DNA of 64,000 nucleotides from contig NZ_CP077107.1 in assembly GCF_019263745.1 (NCBI RefSeq), positions 2,542,001 through 2,606,000 on the forward strand, given 5' to 3'. Shown piece by piece: positions 27,249 to 36,833 of this stretch (its first letter is position 1; each line of letters opens with the position of its first letter). The notes under the pieces are model-generated. The model made no database searches and had not been told where the DNA came from. It saw only the letters and a program-made list of their open reading frames with translations. The position numbers and the translations under genes are program-made. The DNA is from Methanospirillum hungatei (GTDB lineage Archaea > Halobacteriota > Methanomicrobia > Methanomicrobiales > Methanospirillaceae).

Positions 27249-27355
27249 TGATGACCCTCAAAGAGGAAAGGTTTGTGATCGAAACCGATCTATTGTGTGT
27301 GGTTGTAGCCTTTCCCGGTTAACCCTGAGAGATCCCGAACCTTTGAGGGTCATTA
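27249..27355 (+). ncRNA. Candidate structured RNA, three-stem fold
   Basis: 27249-27263 pairs with 27341-27355 in a 15-bp closing stem with one G-U pair. Inside it 27265-27273 pairs with 27307-27315 (9 bp, one U-G pair), enclosing a hairpin GATCG/CGATC (27277-27281 with 27286-27290). The remaining arm, 27316-27340, can close weakly through GGTT/AACC, giving a three-way junction of about 107 nt. Both wobble pairs are G-U on the plus strand and would be A-C on the minus strand, so the plus strand is favoured. No open frame spans it. I cannot assign a family: tRNA, SRP, RNase P and standard C/D guide layouts do not fit. Confidence 0.45.
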
Positions 27356-27567
27356 CTCATCCTACCTCACCAGTTGTTTGGTATACATGAGTACAACTTC
27401 GTTGCTCTTGTTTGAATTTAATTGTTCAACTTCAGGTGTCCCATTACAATATCTATATATATTAATTGCAATCTCTCTCAAAAATACAGTTTTAATTGCA
27501 AAATGTCAAATATTAGCCATATTATTTAAAAAAAGCTGAAACCCTGGTTCTGTCGTATTCTCGAAAA
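27356..27567. other. AT-rich intergenic segment
   Basis: No supported gene. A 50-codon frame from ATG 27387 has no ribosome binding site and no recognisable content. TATATATTAATTG near 27450 is a strong TATA-like block that has no gene placed to use it on the plus strand. Confidence 0.3.
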
Positions 27568-28890
27568 TTAGGGAAGGGAATCTTTGATTTCAGGCTCTTT
27601 TGGTGTAATTAGGATTTTATCGATCCTATGACCGTCCATGTCAACAATTTCAAATGAATAATTGTCCCAGACGATAGTTTCTCCTTCTTTTGGTATTGAG
27701 CCAGTCTGGTACAGCATAAATCCCGCCATTGTTTTAAAAAAACCTCGTGCTGAGTCTTCAATGCAAGATATACCTGTCAGTTCGTAGAGTTCTTCAGGAG
27801 TGGTTCGCCCATCGACGAGCCATGATCCATCATGTCTTCTGGTTACCAGTTCAATCTCTTCTTCATTATCAACCTTAGAAAGATCTCCGACCAGAGCTTC
27901 CAGGAGATCATGCAGGGTAATGAGTCCCACGACAGATCCATACTCATCAACAACTATTGCGAGTGGTGATGTTGCATTTCGAAATCGGTGAATAAGGTCT
28001 AGAGCAGTAATCTGGTTCGGGACGACTAATATCTCTTGAATAACCTTGGATAAGTCAATGGTCTGATGTGATTGTGAATATGTCCAAAGGTCCCTGATAG
28101 ATATAATGCCTATGATTGAATCCAGAGTGTCTCTATATACCGGATATCTGGTATGTTTGGAATTTCTCATTATGTCGAGATTTTTTGAAGGTTCATCATC
28201 AATATCAATGGCAATGATATCAGGTCTTGGTATCATCAGATCATCAATCGGCCGGTCACCAAATTCAAAAACACTTTCCATCATGTTGTGTTCGGTTTCG
28301 TCAATTACTCCTGATTCAGCTCCTTCCTCCAAGAGAAGATGAATTTCATCTTCAATGATATCAGGGGTTTTTTGATCGGAAATACCAAATATTTTGACAA
28401 GGAGATGAGTCAGTCCTGATGTAAGGTATGAAAATGGTGCAAATATCCTGGTAATCAATACAAATACCGGAGCTATTGTACAGGCAATTCCTTCCGGGTT
28501 CGCTAGACCAATGCGTTTTGGAACGAGTTCTCCTATTACAATTGAAAAGTAGGTAATAACCAATATAACACCAGTTATACTGATAGCCTGGCTGTAGGTA
28601 CCAATAAATGGGATATTCTCAATGAATGGTTCAAGGACATGCGAAAAGGTTGCGCCACCATATGCACCGGTACAAATACCCACAAGAGTAATTCCTATCT
28701 GGATTGATGAAAGAAAGGATGTCTGATCTTCCATTAGTCCCAATGCTGCGTGTGCTCCGGTTTTTCCCTCTGATGCCAGTTGTTTCAGTTTTATTTTACG
28801 TGACGAGACCAGAGCAAATTCTGCCATGGAAAAAAAACCGTTTACGATTATAAGGAGAAATAAGATGATAATATCAATACTTGTTGTCAT
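27568..28890 (-). CDS. CNNM/CorC-HlyC family membrane protein (DUF21-CBS-CBS)
   Basis: This 440-aa protein has an N-terminal DUF21 domain with four hydrophobic segments (residues 5-190), including FFSMAEFALVSSRKIKLKQLA and the GELVPKRIGLANPE motif. Two CBS domains follow (about 215-335, MIPRPDIIAIDID and VVDEYGSVVGLITLHDLLEALVG), then a C-terminal CorC_HlyC domain (350-430). The family is linked to Mg2+/Co2+ efflux or homeostasis with nucleotide sensing by CBS. It stands alone upstream of the formate dehydrogenase leader, on the same strand. Confidence 0.85.
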   Translation of the reverse strand: MTTSIDIIILFLLIIVNGFFSMAEFALVSSRKIKLKQLASEGKTGAHAALGLMEDQTSFLSSIQIGITLVGICTGAYGGATFSHVLEPFIENIPFIGTYSQAISITGVILVITYFSIVIGELVPKRIGLANPEGIACTIAPVFVLITRIFAPFSYLTSGLTHLLVKIFGISDQKTPDIIEDEIHLLLEEGAESGVIDETEHNMMESVFEFGDRPIDDLMIPRPDIIAIDIDDEPSKNLDIMRNSKHTRYPVYRDTLDSIIGIISIRDLWTYSQSHQTIDLSKVIQEILVVPNQITALDLIHRFRNATSPLAIVVDEYGSVVGLITLHDLLEALVGDLSKVDNEEEIELVTRRHDGSWLVDGRTTPEELYELTGISCIEDSARGFFKTMAGFMLYQTGSIPKEGETIVWDNYSFEIVDMDGHRIDKILITPKEPEIKDSLP

Positions 28891-29140
28891 AGAAGAGTGC
28901 TGAAAAGCTAAGGATATATTGTATCTTTGCTGATAACTCTTTTTTGGTGTTTTTATTATTTCATAAGATCTGTATTTCTTTTCTCAAACGGGTCATTATT
29001 CATAAATAATTCTCATGGATGTAATGCATCGGAGAGGATGTCTGCGAAACACCAAAAAGGAATTAAAACCGCAACCATGAAACAGCATACGTTTTTAGTC
29101 AAACATATTGATTAATCTCATCAATAACCTGATTAGAGAA

Positions 29141-32100
29141 TCATTTAGGTAATTCAATGGATTTTTTCATCCATATTGTCACATGCGTTCCTTTATCCAA
29201 GCCCTCACTGCATATGGTAATTCTCCCTCCGATTGCCTGTAATAATTGTTTCGAAACAGATAATCCCAGACCCGATGAGGATCGGTCATGTCTCGAAGGA
29301 TCAGCTTTAAAGAACGGTTCGAAAACATGTGATAATTCATGGTTGGTAAGTCCGATACCGTTATCCAACACTTGAATCCGAACTTTTTCTGCTCTTTCAC
29401 ATACCAAAACCCATATCTTTCCATCTTGTTTTGAATATTTAACTGCATTTGAGATGACGTTATCTAATACTGAAGTGAGATGGGGTAGAGAGGTCTTGAT
29501 AACAATGTTCGTTGGAATTTTTGTGATAATCGTAATCTTTTTCTTTTCTGCTGCAATTGAATGAACATTGAGTAAATTCTCAATTAATCCATGAACATTC
29601 ACGTCAGAGATATCTTCAATCGAGTTTATTGATCCGAGTTTATTTAAAAAAAGGAGGTTTTCTACAATAGATGCAATTCTTATAGTATTTTTCTCTAGAA
29701 TTCTGATAATCTGCGTCTGTTTGGAACTATCATCTTCATGTTCCAGTACCGGGAGAAGAGCGATAAGTGGGGTGAGGGGAGTTCTGAGATCATGAGCGAT
29801 GGCGGTTATTAAAGAATTTTTCAGTTCTAATAAATAAGAAATTTCACGAGTCCGTGTTTCAACTACTTTTTCAAGAGCCTCATTCTGAATAATGCTCTCA
29901 TTCAACTGGCTAATTAATATCTTTTGCTCGGTAATATCCAGCCCGATGAATCCAATATAGGTTTTATCCTCCTCCTGGATTGGGAAAAACGCAGCCGACA
30001 GTATTTTGTCTCCGCCTTTACCAACAATCGGGCACTCATGAACACATGGTTTTTCCAGTTGAATAACATCTTCGAGAATTGCAGAACATTCTATCTCCCA
30101 TTCTGCTTTAAAAAAGTCCTGAATACGAAATCTTGTTTTTTCGTTATCATAATTGAAGGTGGGTAGTGAAAATGCCTGGTTTGCAAGAACAATAAATCCC
30201 TCTTCATCTAAAAGTGCGATAAAAACAGGTGAATTTTCCGAAATTTTTTGAAACAATCTTGTGATTCGAGATAATTCCTGTTCTGTTCTTTTTCTCGTCG
30301 TAATATCCCGTGCAGTGATCAGAATTCCTTTTATTGCGGGATTATCTATACAATTTACTCCTACCCCTTCCAGAAGAATGTATGATCCATCACGTTTTAA
30401 TGTTCGAAATTCAGCTGTTTCAATGGATGATATATTGTTTGCAAGGTTATCAATATGAAAAATAACTTCTCTGTAGTCATCAGGGTGAATAAAGCGTTCT
30501 ATTGTTCCGGTTGCTTCTTCAGTCAGAAAACCAGTCAGATTGGAATGATTCGGGCTGATATACGTTATTTCATAGGTGGGTGAGATGATTACAAAGATGT
30601 CAGAAGACTGAGTTACAATCATCCGGAACAATTCCTCCCGCCTTTTCAGGTTCTGGAGTAATAAATTATAATCAGTGATATCCTGGATTGATCCAACAAT
30701 TCCTGCAATTTTTCCAGAATGGTCAAAAAAGAGGTTTTTTGATACAATAACGTCGTGAGTTTTTCCAACCCAATCAGTAAGTTTTCTCTGGGAAGAATGA
30801 TTCTTCTCATTTTTTATTAATTCCTGGTCGTGGAGCATCGTCTCAATGGCATCTTTACTATCCGGCCATATCTCATGGATGGCTTTTCCTAACAATTGTT
30901 CACTTGATATACCAAGGAGTCTGCAATAAGCCTGGTTACATCCTAAAATCCTGAAATTTGTATCTTTCCAGAAAACTGGGAGAGGAATCGCGTCGAGAAG
31001 AGTTTCTGTAAATTTTTGTTGGGATATTAATGATTGAAGAAAAGTATCTCTCTCTTCTTCAATTTGTTTTCTTCGGGTAATGTCCCGCAATGTTACGAAT
31101 ATGGCATGTGAATCATGGAATGGAATTTTTCTACCATGGCTCTCAACCCAGATCTCATGGTTTTTTGTGGTGATTAATTTATACTGAGAAATATTTGCGT
31201 CATTTCCCTGTTTAAACAGTTCAATATCCTTTAGTACATCTTCACAAGAGTCAGGATGGACATATTCCATTATATTTTTCCTGGCAAAGGTGTCATCTAA
31301 AGATTCCTCTTCTAGTAACAGTGTTCCAGAGGTGTTATTAAAATAGATAGTACCGTCAAACCCAATGATAATAATTGCGTCACGTGAGAATTCTATAAGG
31401 TTTCTGTATTTTTTTTCACTGTTCTGCAATTTTTTAGCATAATTTTTCAGTTCTGTTATCTCACGTAAAGATTCTATTGATCCGGTTATTTCTCCATTGG
31501 TTGAGTAAAGGGGGCAGGCTTTTCCGTACAAACTAATTTTCCTGCCTTTTTCATTCACATACTCCACTTCCGCCTGGACAGCATCTCCTGATCGTGATAT
31601 ATGGGTATAATACCGGGATAATGTTTCATCAGTTTCATTGATGAGATCAATGAGTATTGGGCGTCGATGACCATAAAGAGGAATTGCATATTCATAATTC
31701 CCCTTTCCAAGCATTTTCCGTGCAGAATGTCCGGTCATCTTTTCAATAGCATGATTCCAGGAGATGATGGTACCCGATTTATCAATAACAAAGGTTGGAT
31801 CAGGCAGAAAATCTATGATGTCACCAAGTTCTTTCTGAGAGTCCTGAAATGATCTCTCAGCCCGTTTTCTTCTGACTGCCTGCTTTATTTTGTGGGAAAG
31901 TTCAGCAAACTGGGATTTAGGATCACCCCCTTTTTGGAGGTAGAAATCTGCCCCGTTATTAATTGCTTCGATGACGACCTCTTCACGACCTTTTCCAGTA
32001 AAAAGTATGAATGGGATGTCTTTATCCTGATCTCTGACTGCCTTGAGAAATTCGATGCCATTCATCCCTGGCATTTGGTAATCAGAAATGATTGCATCAT

Positions 32101-32272
32101 ATGATTGTAAAGATCCAGATTGCAAAACTTCTTGTGCTGATTTGGCAATATCAACTCTAAATTCGCCGGTTCGCTCCAAGAAGAGTTTTGCTATAGTAAG
32201 GAGTTCCTCTTCATCATCAACATACAAAAATGAGATCTGATTTGTATGCTTTAATGGGTTCGAATCAACCAT
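29141..32272 (-). CDS. Hybrid sensor histidine kinase: REC, five PAS, HisKA, HATPase
   Basis: This 1043-aa soluble kinase starts with a receiver domain (residues 12-125; phospho-acceptor Asp64 in SDYQMPGMNG). About five PAS domains follow (near 145-265, 285-400, 418-540, 547-665 and 670-790). The HisKA segment AIAHDLRTPL places the phosphorylated His at 827, and the ATPase has the N box NVISNAVKY, DNGIGL and SSSGLGLSV. The N-terminal receiver suggests it is a phosphorelay intermediate taking signals from another kinase, with PAS domains sensing ligands or redox. No membrane segment is present. No output regulator lies beside it. Confidence 0.88.
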   Translation of the reverse strand: MVDSNPLKHTNQISFLYVDDEEELLTIAKLFLERTGEFRVDIAKSAQEVLQSGSLQSYDAIISDYQMPGMNGIEFLKAVRDQDKDIPFILFTGKGREEVVIEAINNGADFYLQKGGDPKSQFAELSHKIKQAVRRKRAERSFQDSQKELGDIIDFLPDPTFVIDKSGTIISWNHAIEKMTGHSARKMLGKGNYEYAIPLYGHRRPILIDLINETDETLSRYYTHISRSGDAVQAEVEYVNEKGRKISLYGKACPLYSTNGEITGSIESLREITELKNYAKKLQNSEKKYRNLIEFSRDAIIIIGFDGTIYFNNTSGTLLLEEESLDDTFARKNIMEYVHPDSCEDVLKDIELFKQGNDANISQYKLITTKNHEIWVESHGRKIPFHDSHAIFVTLRDITRRKQIEEERDTFLQSLISQQKFTETLLDAIPLPVFWKDTNFRILGCNQAYCRLLGISSEQLLGKAIHEIWPDSKDAIETMLHDQELIKNEKNHSSQRKLTDWVGKTHDVIVSKNLFFDHSGKIAGIVGSIQDITDYNLLLQNLKRREELFRMIVTQSSDIFVIISPTYEITYISPNHSNLTGFLTEEATGTIERFIHPDDYREVIFHIDNLANNISSIETAEFRTLKRDGSYILLEGVGVNCIDNPAIKGILITARDITTRKRTEQELSRITRLFQKISENSPVFIALLDEEGFIVLANQAFSLPTFNYDNEKTRFRIQDFFKAEWEIECSAILEDVIQLEKPCVHECPIVGKGGDKILSAAFFPIQEEDKTYIGFIGLDITEQKILISQLNESIIQNEALEKVVETRTREISYLLELKNSLITAIAHDLRTPLTPLIALLPVLEHEDDSSKQTQIIRILEKNTIRIASIVENLLFLNKLGSINSIEDISDVNVHGLIENLLNVHSIAAEKKKITIITKIPTNIVIKTSLPHLTSVLDNVISNAVKYSKQDGKIWVLVCERAEKVRIQVLDNGIGLTNHELSHVFEPFFKADPSRHDRSSSGLGLSVSKQLLQAIGGRITICSEGLDKGTHVTIWMKKSIELPK

Positions 32273-32505
32273 CTTTGCGAGGAAAAATTTTCTTTATGTA
32301 TACTTTCAGGGTAATAGTTTGTAATGTTTTGATATAATAGTTATGAAATATTCTTGCTTTTTGCTCATTATTCCCTAGAACAACCTGATGTACTGCCGGG
32401 AATAATGGGTAATAATAGGTAATACCAGTATGCTTGGCCCAATAAAAAAATGATGAGTAATACATGATTTTTTGAATTATCACTCATCCGGACCGATTCA
32501 AAAAT

Positions 32506-33354
32506 TTACATTACTGGTACGATTTCTGCCTTGATATCTGCCGGTGGAGCAAAATACATCCATGAGGTAACCAGCACATCAGCACCGGCTTTTGCGTATA
32601 TCGCTGCATTGGTGTCATTAATCGCCCCGGCAGCAATCATACAGATATTTGGGTTTATAGCACGACACTTTCCAGCACAATCGGAAAAAATTTCCTGCTG
32701 ACTTTTATCCATCTGAATAACATCAGCTCCGGAATTGGCAGCAATCAATGCTTCTTCCATACTATGGGCTTCTACAACTATCTTTCGCTCTTTCATCTTT
32801 TCCTTGACTGAACGGATCACATCAGGTAGTTGTTCATACCCTCCGGTAAATAACAGGTGTTCTCGGAAAATGAGTATGGTGTCAGATAGCCCGGTTCGGT
32901 GTGGTACTCCTCCACCAGCCATCAACGCTTTCAATGCCATTTTTTTAACAAAAGGCGGGTGTTTTCGTGTGCCTGCTACTGATATTGATGGGTTTTCTTT
33001 TCTTGCAGCAGTCAGGAGTTGATGTGTCCTGCCTGCAATACCTGACGCAAATTCGATCATCGCACTCCCAGTCCGCCAGATAATGTGGATGGCGGCTGCA
33101 TCTCCATGTGCCTCGATCAGTTTTTCACCAGGTTGCATTCTGGTCCCAGAAGGAACAAAAAATCCAATTTCAAGCCCGACTTTTTTATATAGACGAACTG
33201 CTTCCTCAGTACAACAGGCGATCATCTCATTTCTGGCAATCAATGAGATTGAACCCTTCTTTCCAGCGAGATCTAACAGGAATGTAGTCATATCACCTGC
33301 CGGAAGATCATCTTCTATCAATCGATCGATATCATTATCGGTGAAATAAATCAT
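32506..33354 (-). CDS. modD: ModD, NadC-like pyrophosphorylase of molybdenum gene sets
   Basis: This 282-aa protein resembles quinolinate phosphoribosyltransferase (NadC) but shows the ModD variant: DDLPAGDMTT at the start, the TGSAMIEFASGIAGRTHQLL segment and GTRKHPPFVKKMALKALMAG followed by GGVPHRTGLSDTILIF. ModD genes accompany molybdate transport operons; the reaction has not been established. NadC itself is possible as an alternative name, but HPPFVKK and the PHRTG loop favour ModD. The upstream region carries three TAAC-N5-GTTA repeats, which may control it. Confidence 0.78.
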   Translation of the reverse strand: MIYFTDNDIDRLIEDDLPAGDMTTFLLDLAGKKGSISLIARNEMIACCTEEAVRLYKKVGLEIGFFVPSGTRMQPGEKLIEAHGDAAAIHIIWRTGSAMIEFASGIAGRTHQLLTAARKENPSISVAGTRKHPPFVKKMALKALMAGGGVPHRTGLSDTILIFREHLLFTGGYEQLPDVIRSVKEKMKERKIVVEAHSMEEALIAANSGADVIQMDKSQQEIFSDCAGKCRAINPNICMIAAGAINDTNAAIYAKAGADVLVTSWMYFAPPADIKAEIVPVM

Positions 33355-33365
33355 CGCAAATGTGT

Positions 33366-33470
33366 TAACTTTTGGTTACTATTAAGATTTTTCTTTGTTT
33401 TTTTCATTCCATCTGAATATCAAATGGTTTTTAATATAACTGGTGGTTATTTACTAACTGATAGTTATAT
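33366..33470. promoter_or_regulatory. Three TAAC-N5-GTTA operator-like repeats
   Basis: TAAC-N5-GTTA occurs at 33366-33378, 33437-33449 and 33455-33467; the last two start 18 bp apart and are wrapped in a larger ATATAACT/AGTTATAT inverted repeat (33434-33470). All three lie between the divergent modD (start 33354) and flavodoxin gene (start 33628). The 13-bp dyad with 5-bp centre fits a dimeric repressor, and the first copy lies between modD's likely TATA box and its start codon. Confidence 0.5.
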
Positions 33471-33627
33471 AATAAATGAGGATCAAATAATTACGTATAC
33501 CTCTCCGTCAGTAAAAAAGAGAATCCTTCCCTCATCTTGGAGGATTTTCTGACCCCCCTTGTGTTTATGAAACAAAAACGATCTGTATTATTTGTTTCAT
33601 TCACAGTCACGAAAGGAGTAAAGGAAC

Positions 33628-34428
33628 ATGGAAGCGAAATCAGTAAAATTGGTATATTTCTCTCCAACTGGAACAACAAAAAAAGTACTTTTGAGTATTG
33701 CGAATGGTATCACTTCAGATCGTGTTGAATGTATTGATATCACCAGACCTGAAACAAGAAAAACACCAATGAAGACGTCTGAAGACGAGTTGCTTATTGT
33801 TGGAGTTCCTGTGTACATGGGGAGAGTCCCAGCACTTATCATTGATTGGTTGAATGCAATCCAGGCTCATCACACCCCGACGGTCTGTGTTGTCGTGTAT
33901 GGCAACCGGGTGTATGAGGATGCGTTGCTTGAACTTAAAAAAATAATTCAGCAATGTGGGGGTATTCCTATCGCAGGTGGTGCATATATCGGGGAGCACT
34001 CATTCTCAACAGATGCAACACCAACCGCAGCAGGTCGTCCGGATATAGATGATATTCGTCATGCAGAAGAATTCGGCCGAAAAGTCAAAGAAAAACTGCA
34101 ATCTGTCACGTCGATATCTGAATTATCTGAAATAGAGATTCCAGGCATGTACCCATATCGGGGTGATTCGACATTATGGACCGTTGATTTCATTTCTGTG
34201 AGTGATAAGTGTACACAATGTGGTATATGTGCAGAACTCTGCCCGACCGGTGCAATTGATCCACAAAACAGTTCAAAAATTCAGGTAGAAAAATGTATTA
34301 CCTGTTGTGCATGTATCAAAAACTGTCCGGAACATGCCAGAACAATGAAACCCGGTCTTGTCCAGGATGCTTCAATACGGCTTCATACTCTCTATAGTGA
34401 ACCAAAAAAGCCGGAATATTATGTATAA
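33628..34428 (+). CDS. EFR1-type flavodoxin/ferredoxin fusion protein
   Basis: This 266-aa protein joins an N-terminal flavodoxin-like FMN domain (residues 5-160; FSPTGTTKKVL phosphate loop and GVPVYMGRVP) to a C-terminal two-[4Fe-4S] ferredoxin (CTQCGICAELCP and CITCCACIKNCP). The family moves single or paired electrons in anaerobes. Its strong ribosome site GAAAGGAGT precedes ATG 33628. The three-repeat operator region upstream is shared with modD. The partner enzyme is not identifiable here. Confidence 0.85.
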   Translation: MEAKSVKLVYFSPTGTTKKVLLSIANGITSDRVECIDITRPETRKTPMKTSEDELLIVGVPVYMGRVPALIIDWLNAIQAHHTPTVCVVVYGNRVYEDALLELKKIIQQCGGIPIAGGAYIGEHSFSTDATPTAAGRPDIDDIRHAEEFGRKVKEKLQSVTSISELSEIEIPGMYPYRGDSTLWTVDFISVSDKCTQCGICAELCPTGAIDPQNSSKIQVEKCITCCACIKNCPEHARTMKPGLVQDASIRLHTLYSEPKKPEYYV

Positions 34429-34473
34429 ATATATCGCTCGGGAACAGGGATATCTTTGAGGCAATCTAAGCAA

Positions 34474-35319
34474 ATGATAGCTTCCCGTCCATTCTATGGA
34501 ATCTCCCCCCTCTTTCCTGTATATCCGAAACCTGAGGATATTTCCCCTGCACAGAAGTACTGGATTCTGATCCAGGGCACACAGGTACTCTTTCGTTATC
34601 AATTAGAATCCAAAATCATCATTTTGCAGAATTCACTCCCCACTGATCTGGTATGTAATGATCCTGTCTATGTTGGTATAAAGGGGGATTGTATGTATCA
34701 TGTATGTGAGGTTCCTGTTTCTGCAAGGTTACCGGAGGGATTTGAATCATCATCTGTCAGGGAACTCTATGAAAAGGCACAAGAAAGTGATATGGCGATT
34801 GCGTCGTATGCAGTTAGAATCCTAGAATTCCATCGGTTACATGCATTCTGTGGCAGATGTGGAACAAAAACCCTTCCACTCACAACTGAGCGGGCACAGA
34901 CCTGTCCGGTTTGCAATACTACCGTTTATCCCCGGATCTCCCCTGCTATCATTGTACTGATCAAAAAAGGAGAGGAAATTCTGCTTGCCCGTTCACCTCG
35001 CTCTCCATCCGGATTTTATTCGGTCATTGCCGGATTTAATGAGCCAGGAGAGAATCTCGAACAGACGGTTCACCGTGAAGTAAAAGAAGAGGTGGGCATC
35101 TCTGTCCAAAATCTCCGGTACTTCTGGAGTGAGCCCTGGCCGTTCCCTGATTCACTTATGGTTGGTTTTGTTGCAGATTATGGCGGAGGAGAAATTCAGG
35201 TTGATAACCAGGAGATTGAAGATGCCGGTTGGTTTACCCGAGAAAATCTGCCGCCTTATCCCTCAAAAGCGAGCATATCACGGGAGCTTATAGAAGCGTG
35301 GATCAGTCGTGAGATCTAA
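34474..35319 (+). CDS. nudC: NAD+ diphosphatase (NADH pyrophosphatase), Nudix
   Basis: This 281-aa enzyme cleaves NADH or NAD-capped RNA to NMN(H) and AMP. It carries the NudC zinc ribbon (FCGRCG and CPVC), the Nudix box with its REVKEEVG core, and the SEPWPFP variant of the SQPWPFPxS NudC signature. ATG 34474 follows GAGG by 11 bases; a TTG at 34456 with AGGGA 5 bases before it is the alternative start. It lies 45 bases after the flavodoxin gene and may share its transcript. Confidence 0.85.
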   Translation: MIASRPFYGISPLFPVYPKPEDISPAQKYWILIQGTQVLFRYQLESKIIILQNSLPTDLVCNDPVYVGIKGDCMYHVCEVPVSARLPEGFESSSVRELYEKAQESDMAIASYAVRILEFHRLHAFCGRCGTKTLPLTTERAQTCPVCNTTVYPRISPAIIVLIKKGEEILLARSPRSPSGFYSVIAGFNEPGENLEQTVHREVKEEVGISVQNLRYFWSEPWPFPDSLMVGFVADYGGGEIQVDNQEIEDAGWFTRENLPPYPSKASISRELIEAWISREI

Positions 35320-35374
35320 TAACATACTAAATTACTGTCATTATTAAACAACCATGTATTGGTAGAGAGGCCAT

Positions 35375-36070
35375 ATGGGAATATCTGAAAGAAGACAAAG
35401 AGAAAAGGAACAAAGAAGGACTGAAATACTTGATGCAGCTGAACGTCTGTTTTTTTCCCGGAGCTATGAACAAGTCTCCATGGATGAGATTGCTCGTGAA
35501 GTTGAACTCAACAAAGCCACCATCTATCTTTATTTTAAAAACAAGGAGGCACTCTACGCTTCCATAGTCCTTCGTGGTGTTGAGATCCTGAAAGAAAAAT
35601 ATTCTGAATGCATGAATAAACAGGTTTCGGGTATCGTTAAAGTAATACTGATGGGCCAGGCATATTACACATTTTCACAGGAATACCCGGATTATCTTCG
35701 AATGATTCATTTTTATGGCTCGGAGCGTTTTTCAAAAGAGAATCCATGTACAGCAGATATAGGAAAAGGGTATGGTGCATGTCGTATGATTCTTCGGGAT
35801 GCTATTCAGGAAGGAATCGATGATGGGACCATCCGTGGAGATATCGATCCATTCCTGACATCAATGTACCTCATGATCTCCTTCATGAACATTCTTTCAA
35901 TGGAACAAAAATGGAAACAGGTAATAGTTGGAGAGGGATTCAGTTTTGAGCAGTTTTGCCAAGATTTTTTTCGATTTATCCTGCCGTCCATTGCTTCCGG
36001 TGAAAGTGCCCACATAATGAATCTTAAAGACTTTGAACAATTTGGTTTCAATCTACCTGGGATAATGTAA
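35375..36070 (+). CDS. TetR/AcrR family transcriptional regulator
   Basis: This 231-aa regulator has the TetR DNA-binding domain at residues 12-60: ILDAAERLFFSRSYEQVSMDEIA followed by VELNKATIYLYFKNKEAL. The rest is an all-helical ligand-binding domain with three Cys. GAGAGGCC precedes the ATG. It is convergent with the ABC exporter operon (13 bases apart), which is a likely target together with nearby drug transporters, by analogy only. Confidence 0.85.
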   Translation: MGISERRQREKEQRRTEILDAAERLFFSRSYEQVSMDEIAREVELNKATIYLYFKNKEALYASIVLRGVEILKEKYSECMNKQVSGIVKVILMGQAYYTFSQEYPDYLRMIHFYGSERFSKENPCTADIGKGYGACRMILRDAIQEGIDDGTIRGDIDPFLTSMYLMISFMNILSMEQKWKQVIVGEGFSFEQFCQDFFRFILPSIASGESAHIMNLKDFEQFGFNLPGIM

Positions 36071-36082
36071 TCCTGGCACTTT

Positions 36083-36832
36083 TTATATTTTTATTTTCCT
36101 GAATAGGAATGCACCAATTATGGTCATGACACAGGCAAATCCACCAATTACCATGAAACTTATCACCGGACTAATCTGGCTCGTTCCGGTCAGACCATAC
36201 CTGATTCCTTCCACACCATAAGTCAGGGGATCGATCATTGTTATCGGTGCAAGCCATTCGGGAAGCGAACTAATCGGAAATAATGCTCCTGATAGGCCGA
36301 ATATTGGGAATATGACGAAATTCATGATCAGTTGAAATCCGGTCATATCTTCCATTCTGGAAGCAATTGCAATGCCGAATGCTGTAAACGAGATACCGAT
36401 CAACACCATGAATCCGAGAGCAATCAAAAATCCGGTCACACTCTCTACGTGAAGTCCCACAAAGAGTGAGATTACCATAATAATAATCCCCTGAATGAGT
36501 GCTGTTGTTGCTCCTCCGAACGTCTGTCCAAGCATGATCTCCATTCTAGTTACCGGAGCGACCAGGGTTTCTTTTAAAAACCCGAACTGTTTATCCCATA
36601 TTATCTGAATCCCTGAAAAGACTGAGGTAAAGAGTACACTCATGGCAACCATGCCCGGGATAAGGAACTGAATATAATTCTCCCCAAAACCGGGTATTCT
36701 GACTACTGAATTTAAGCCAAATCCGAGAAAGAGCAGGAAGAACAGGGGCATGCTGATGCTACCGATGATCCTACTTTTTGATCTGACATAGCGAATCATA
36801 CTCCGGAGCCAGATGGTATAGATAATATCCAT
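36083..36832 (-). CDS. ABC-2 type exporter permease (DrrB-like)
   Basis: This 249-aa membrane protein has six hydrophobic segments with the ABC-2 layout: an N-terminal helix after RSKSRIIGSISMPLFF, a second pair around GMVAMSVLFTSVFSG, and the typical ISFTAFGIAIASRMEDMTGFQLIMNF and LPEWLAPITMIDPLTYGVEG sequences. It pairs with the ATPase encoded upstream, whose TAA lies one base before this ATG. The substrate may be a drug, lipid or glycan. Confidence 0.85.
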   Translation of the reverse strand: MDIIYTIWLRSMIRYVRSKSRIIGSISMPLFFLLFLGFGLNSVVRIPGFGENYIQFLIPGMVAMSVLFTSVFSGIQIIWDKQFGFLKETLVAPVTRMEIMLGQTFGGATTALIQGIIIMVISLFVGLHVESVTGFLIALGFMVLIGISFTAFGIAIASRMEDMTGFQLIMNFVIFPIFGLSGALFPISSLPEWLAPITMIDPLTYGVEGIRYGLTGTSQISPVISFMVIGGFACVMTIIGAFLFRKIKI

Positions 36833-36833
36833 A

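Noticed and set aside
27249-27332. C/D box guide RNA (ATGATGA and CTGA are present)
   Set aside because: About 70 bases separate the boxes and no C'/D' pair is placed properly, while long stems contradict the open guide structure.
27387-27539. 50-codon open frame downstream of the structured RNA
   Set aside because: No ribosome site, low-complexity hydrophobic content and no family resemblance.
32265-32483. 72-codon frame on the minus strand upstream of the REC-PAS kinase
   Set aside because: It overlaps the kinase start, has no ribosome site and its composition is that of translated AT-rich DNA (Tyr, Ile, Lys runs).
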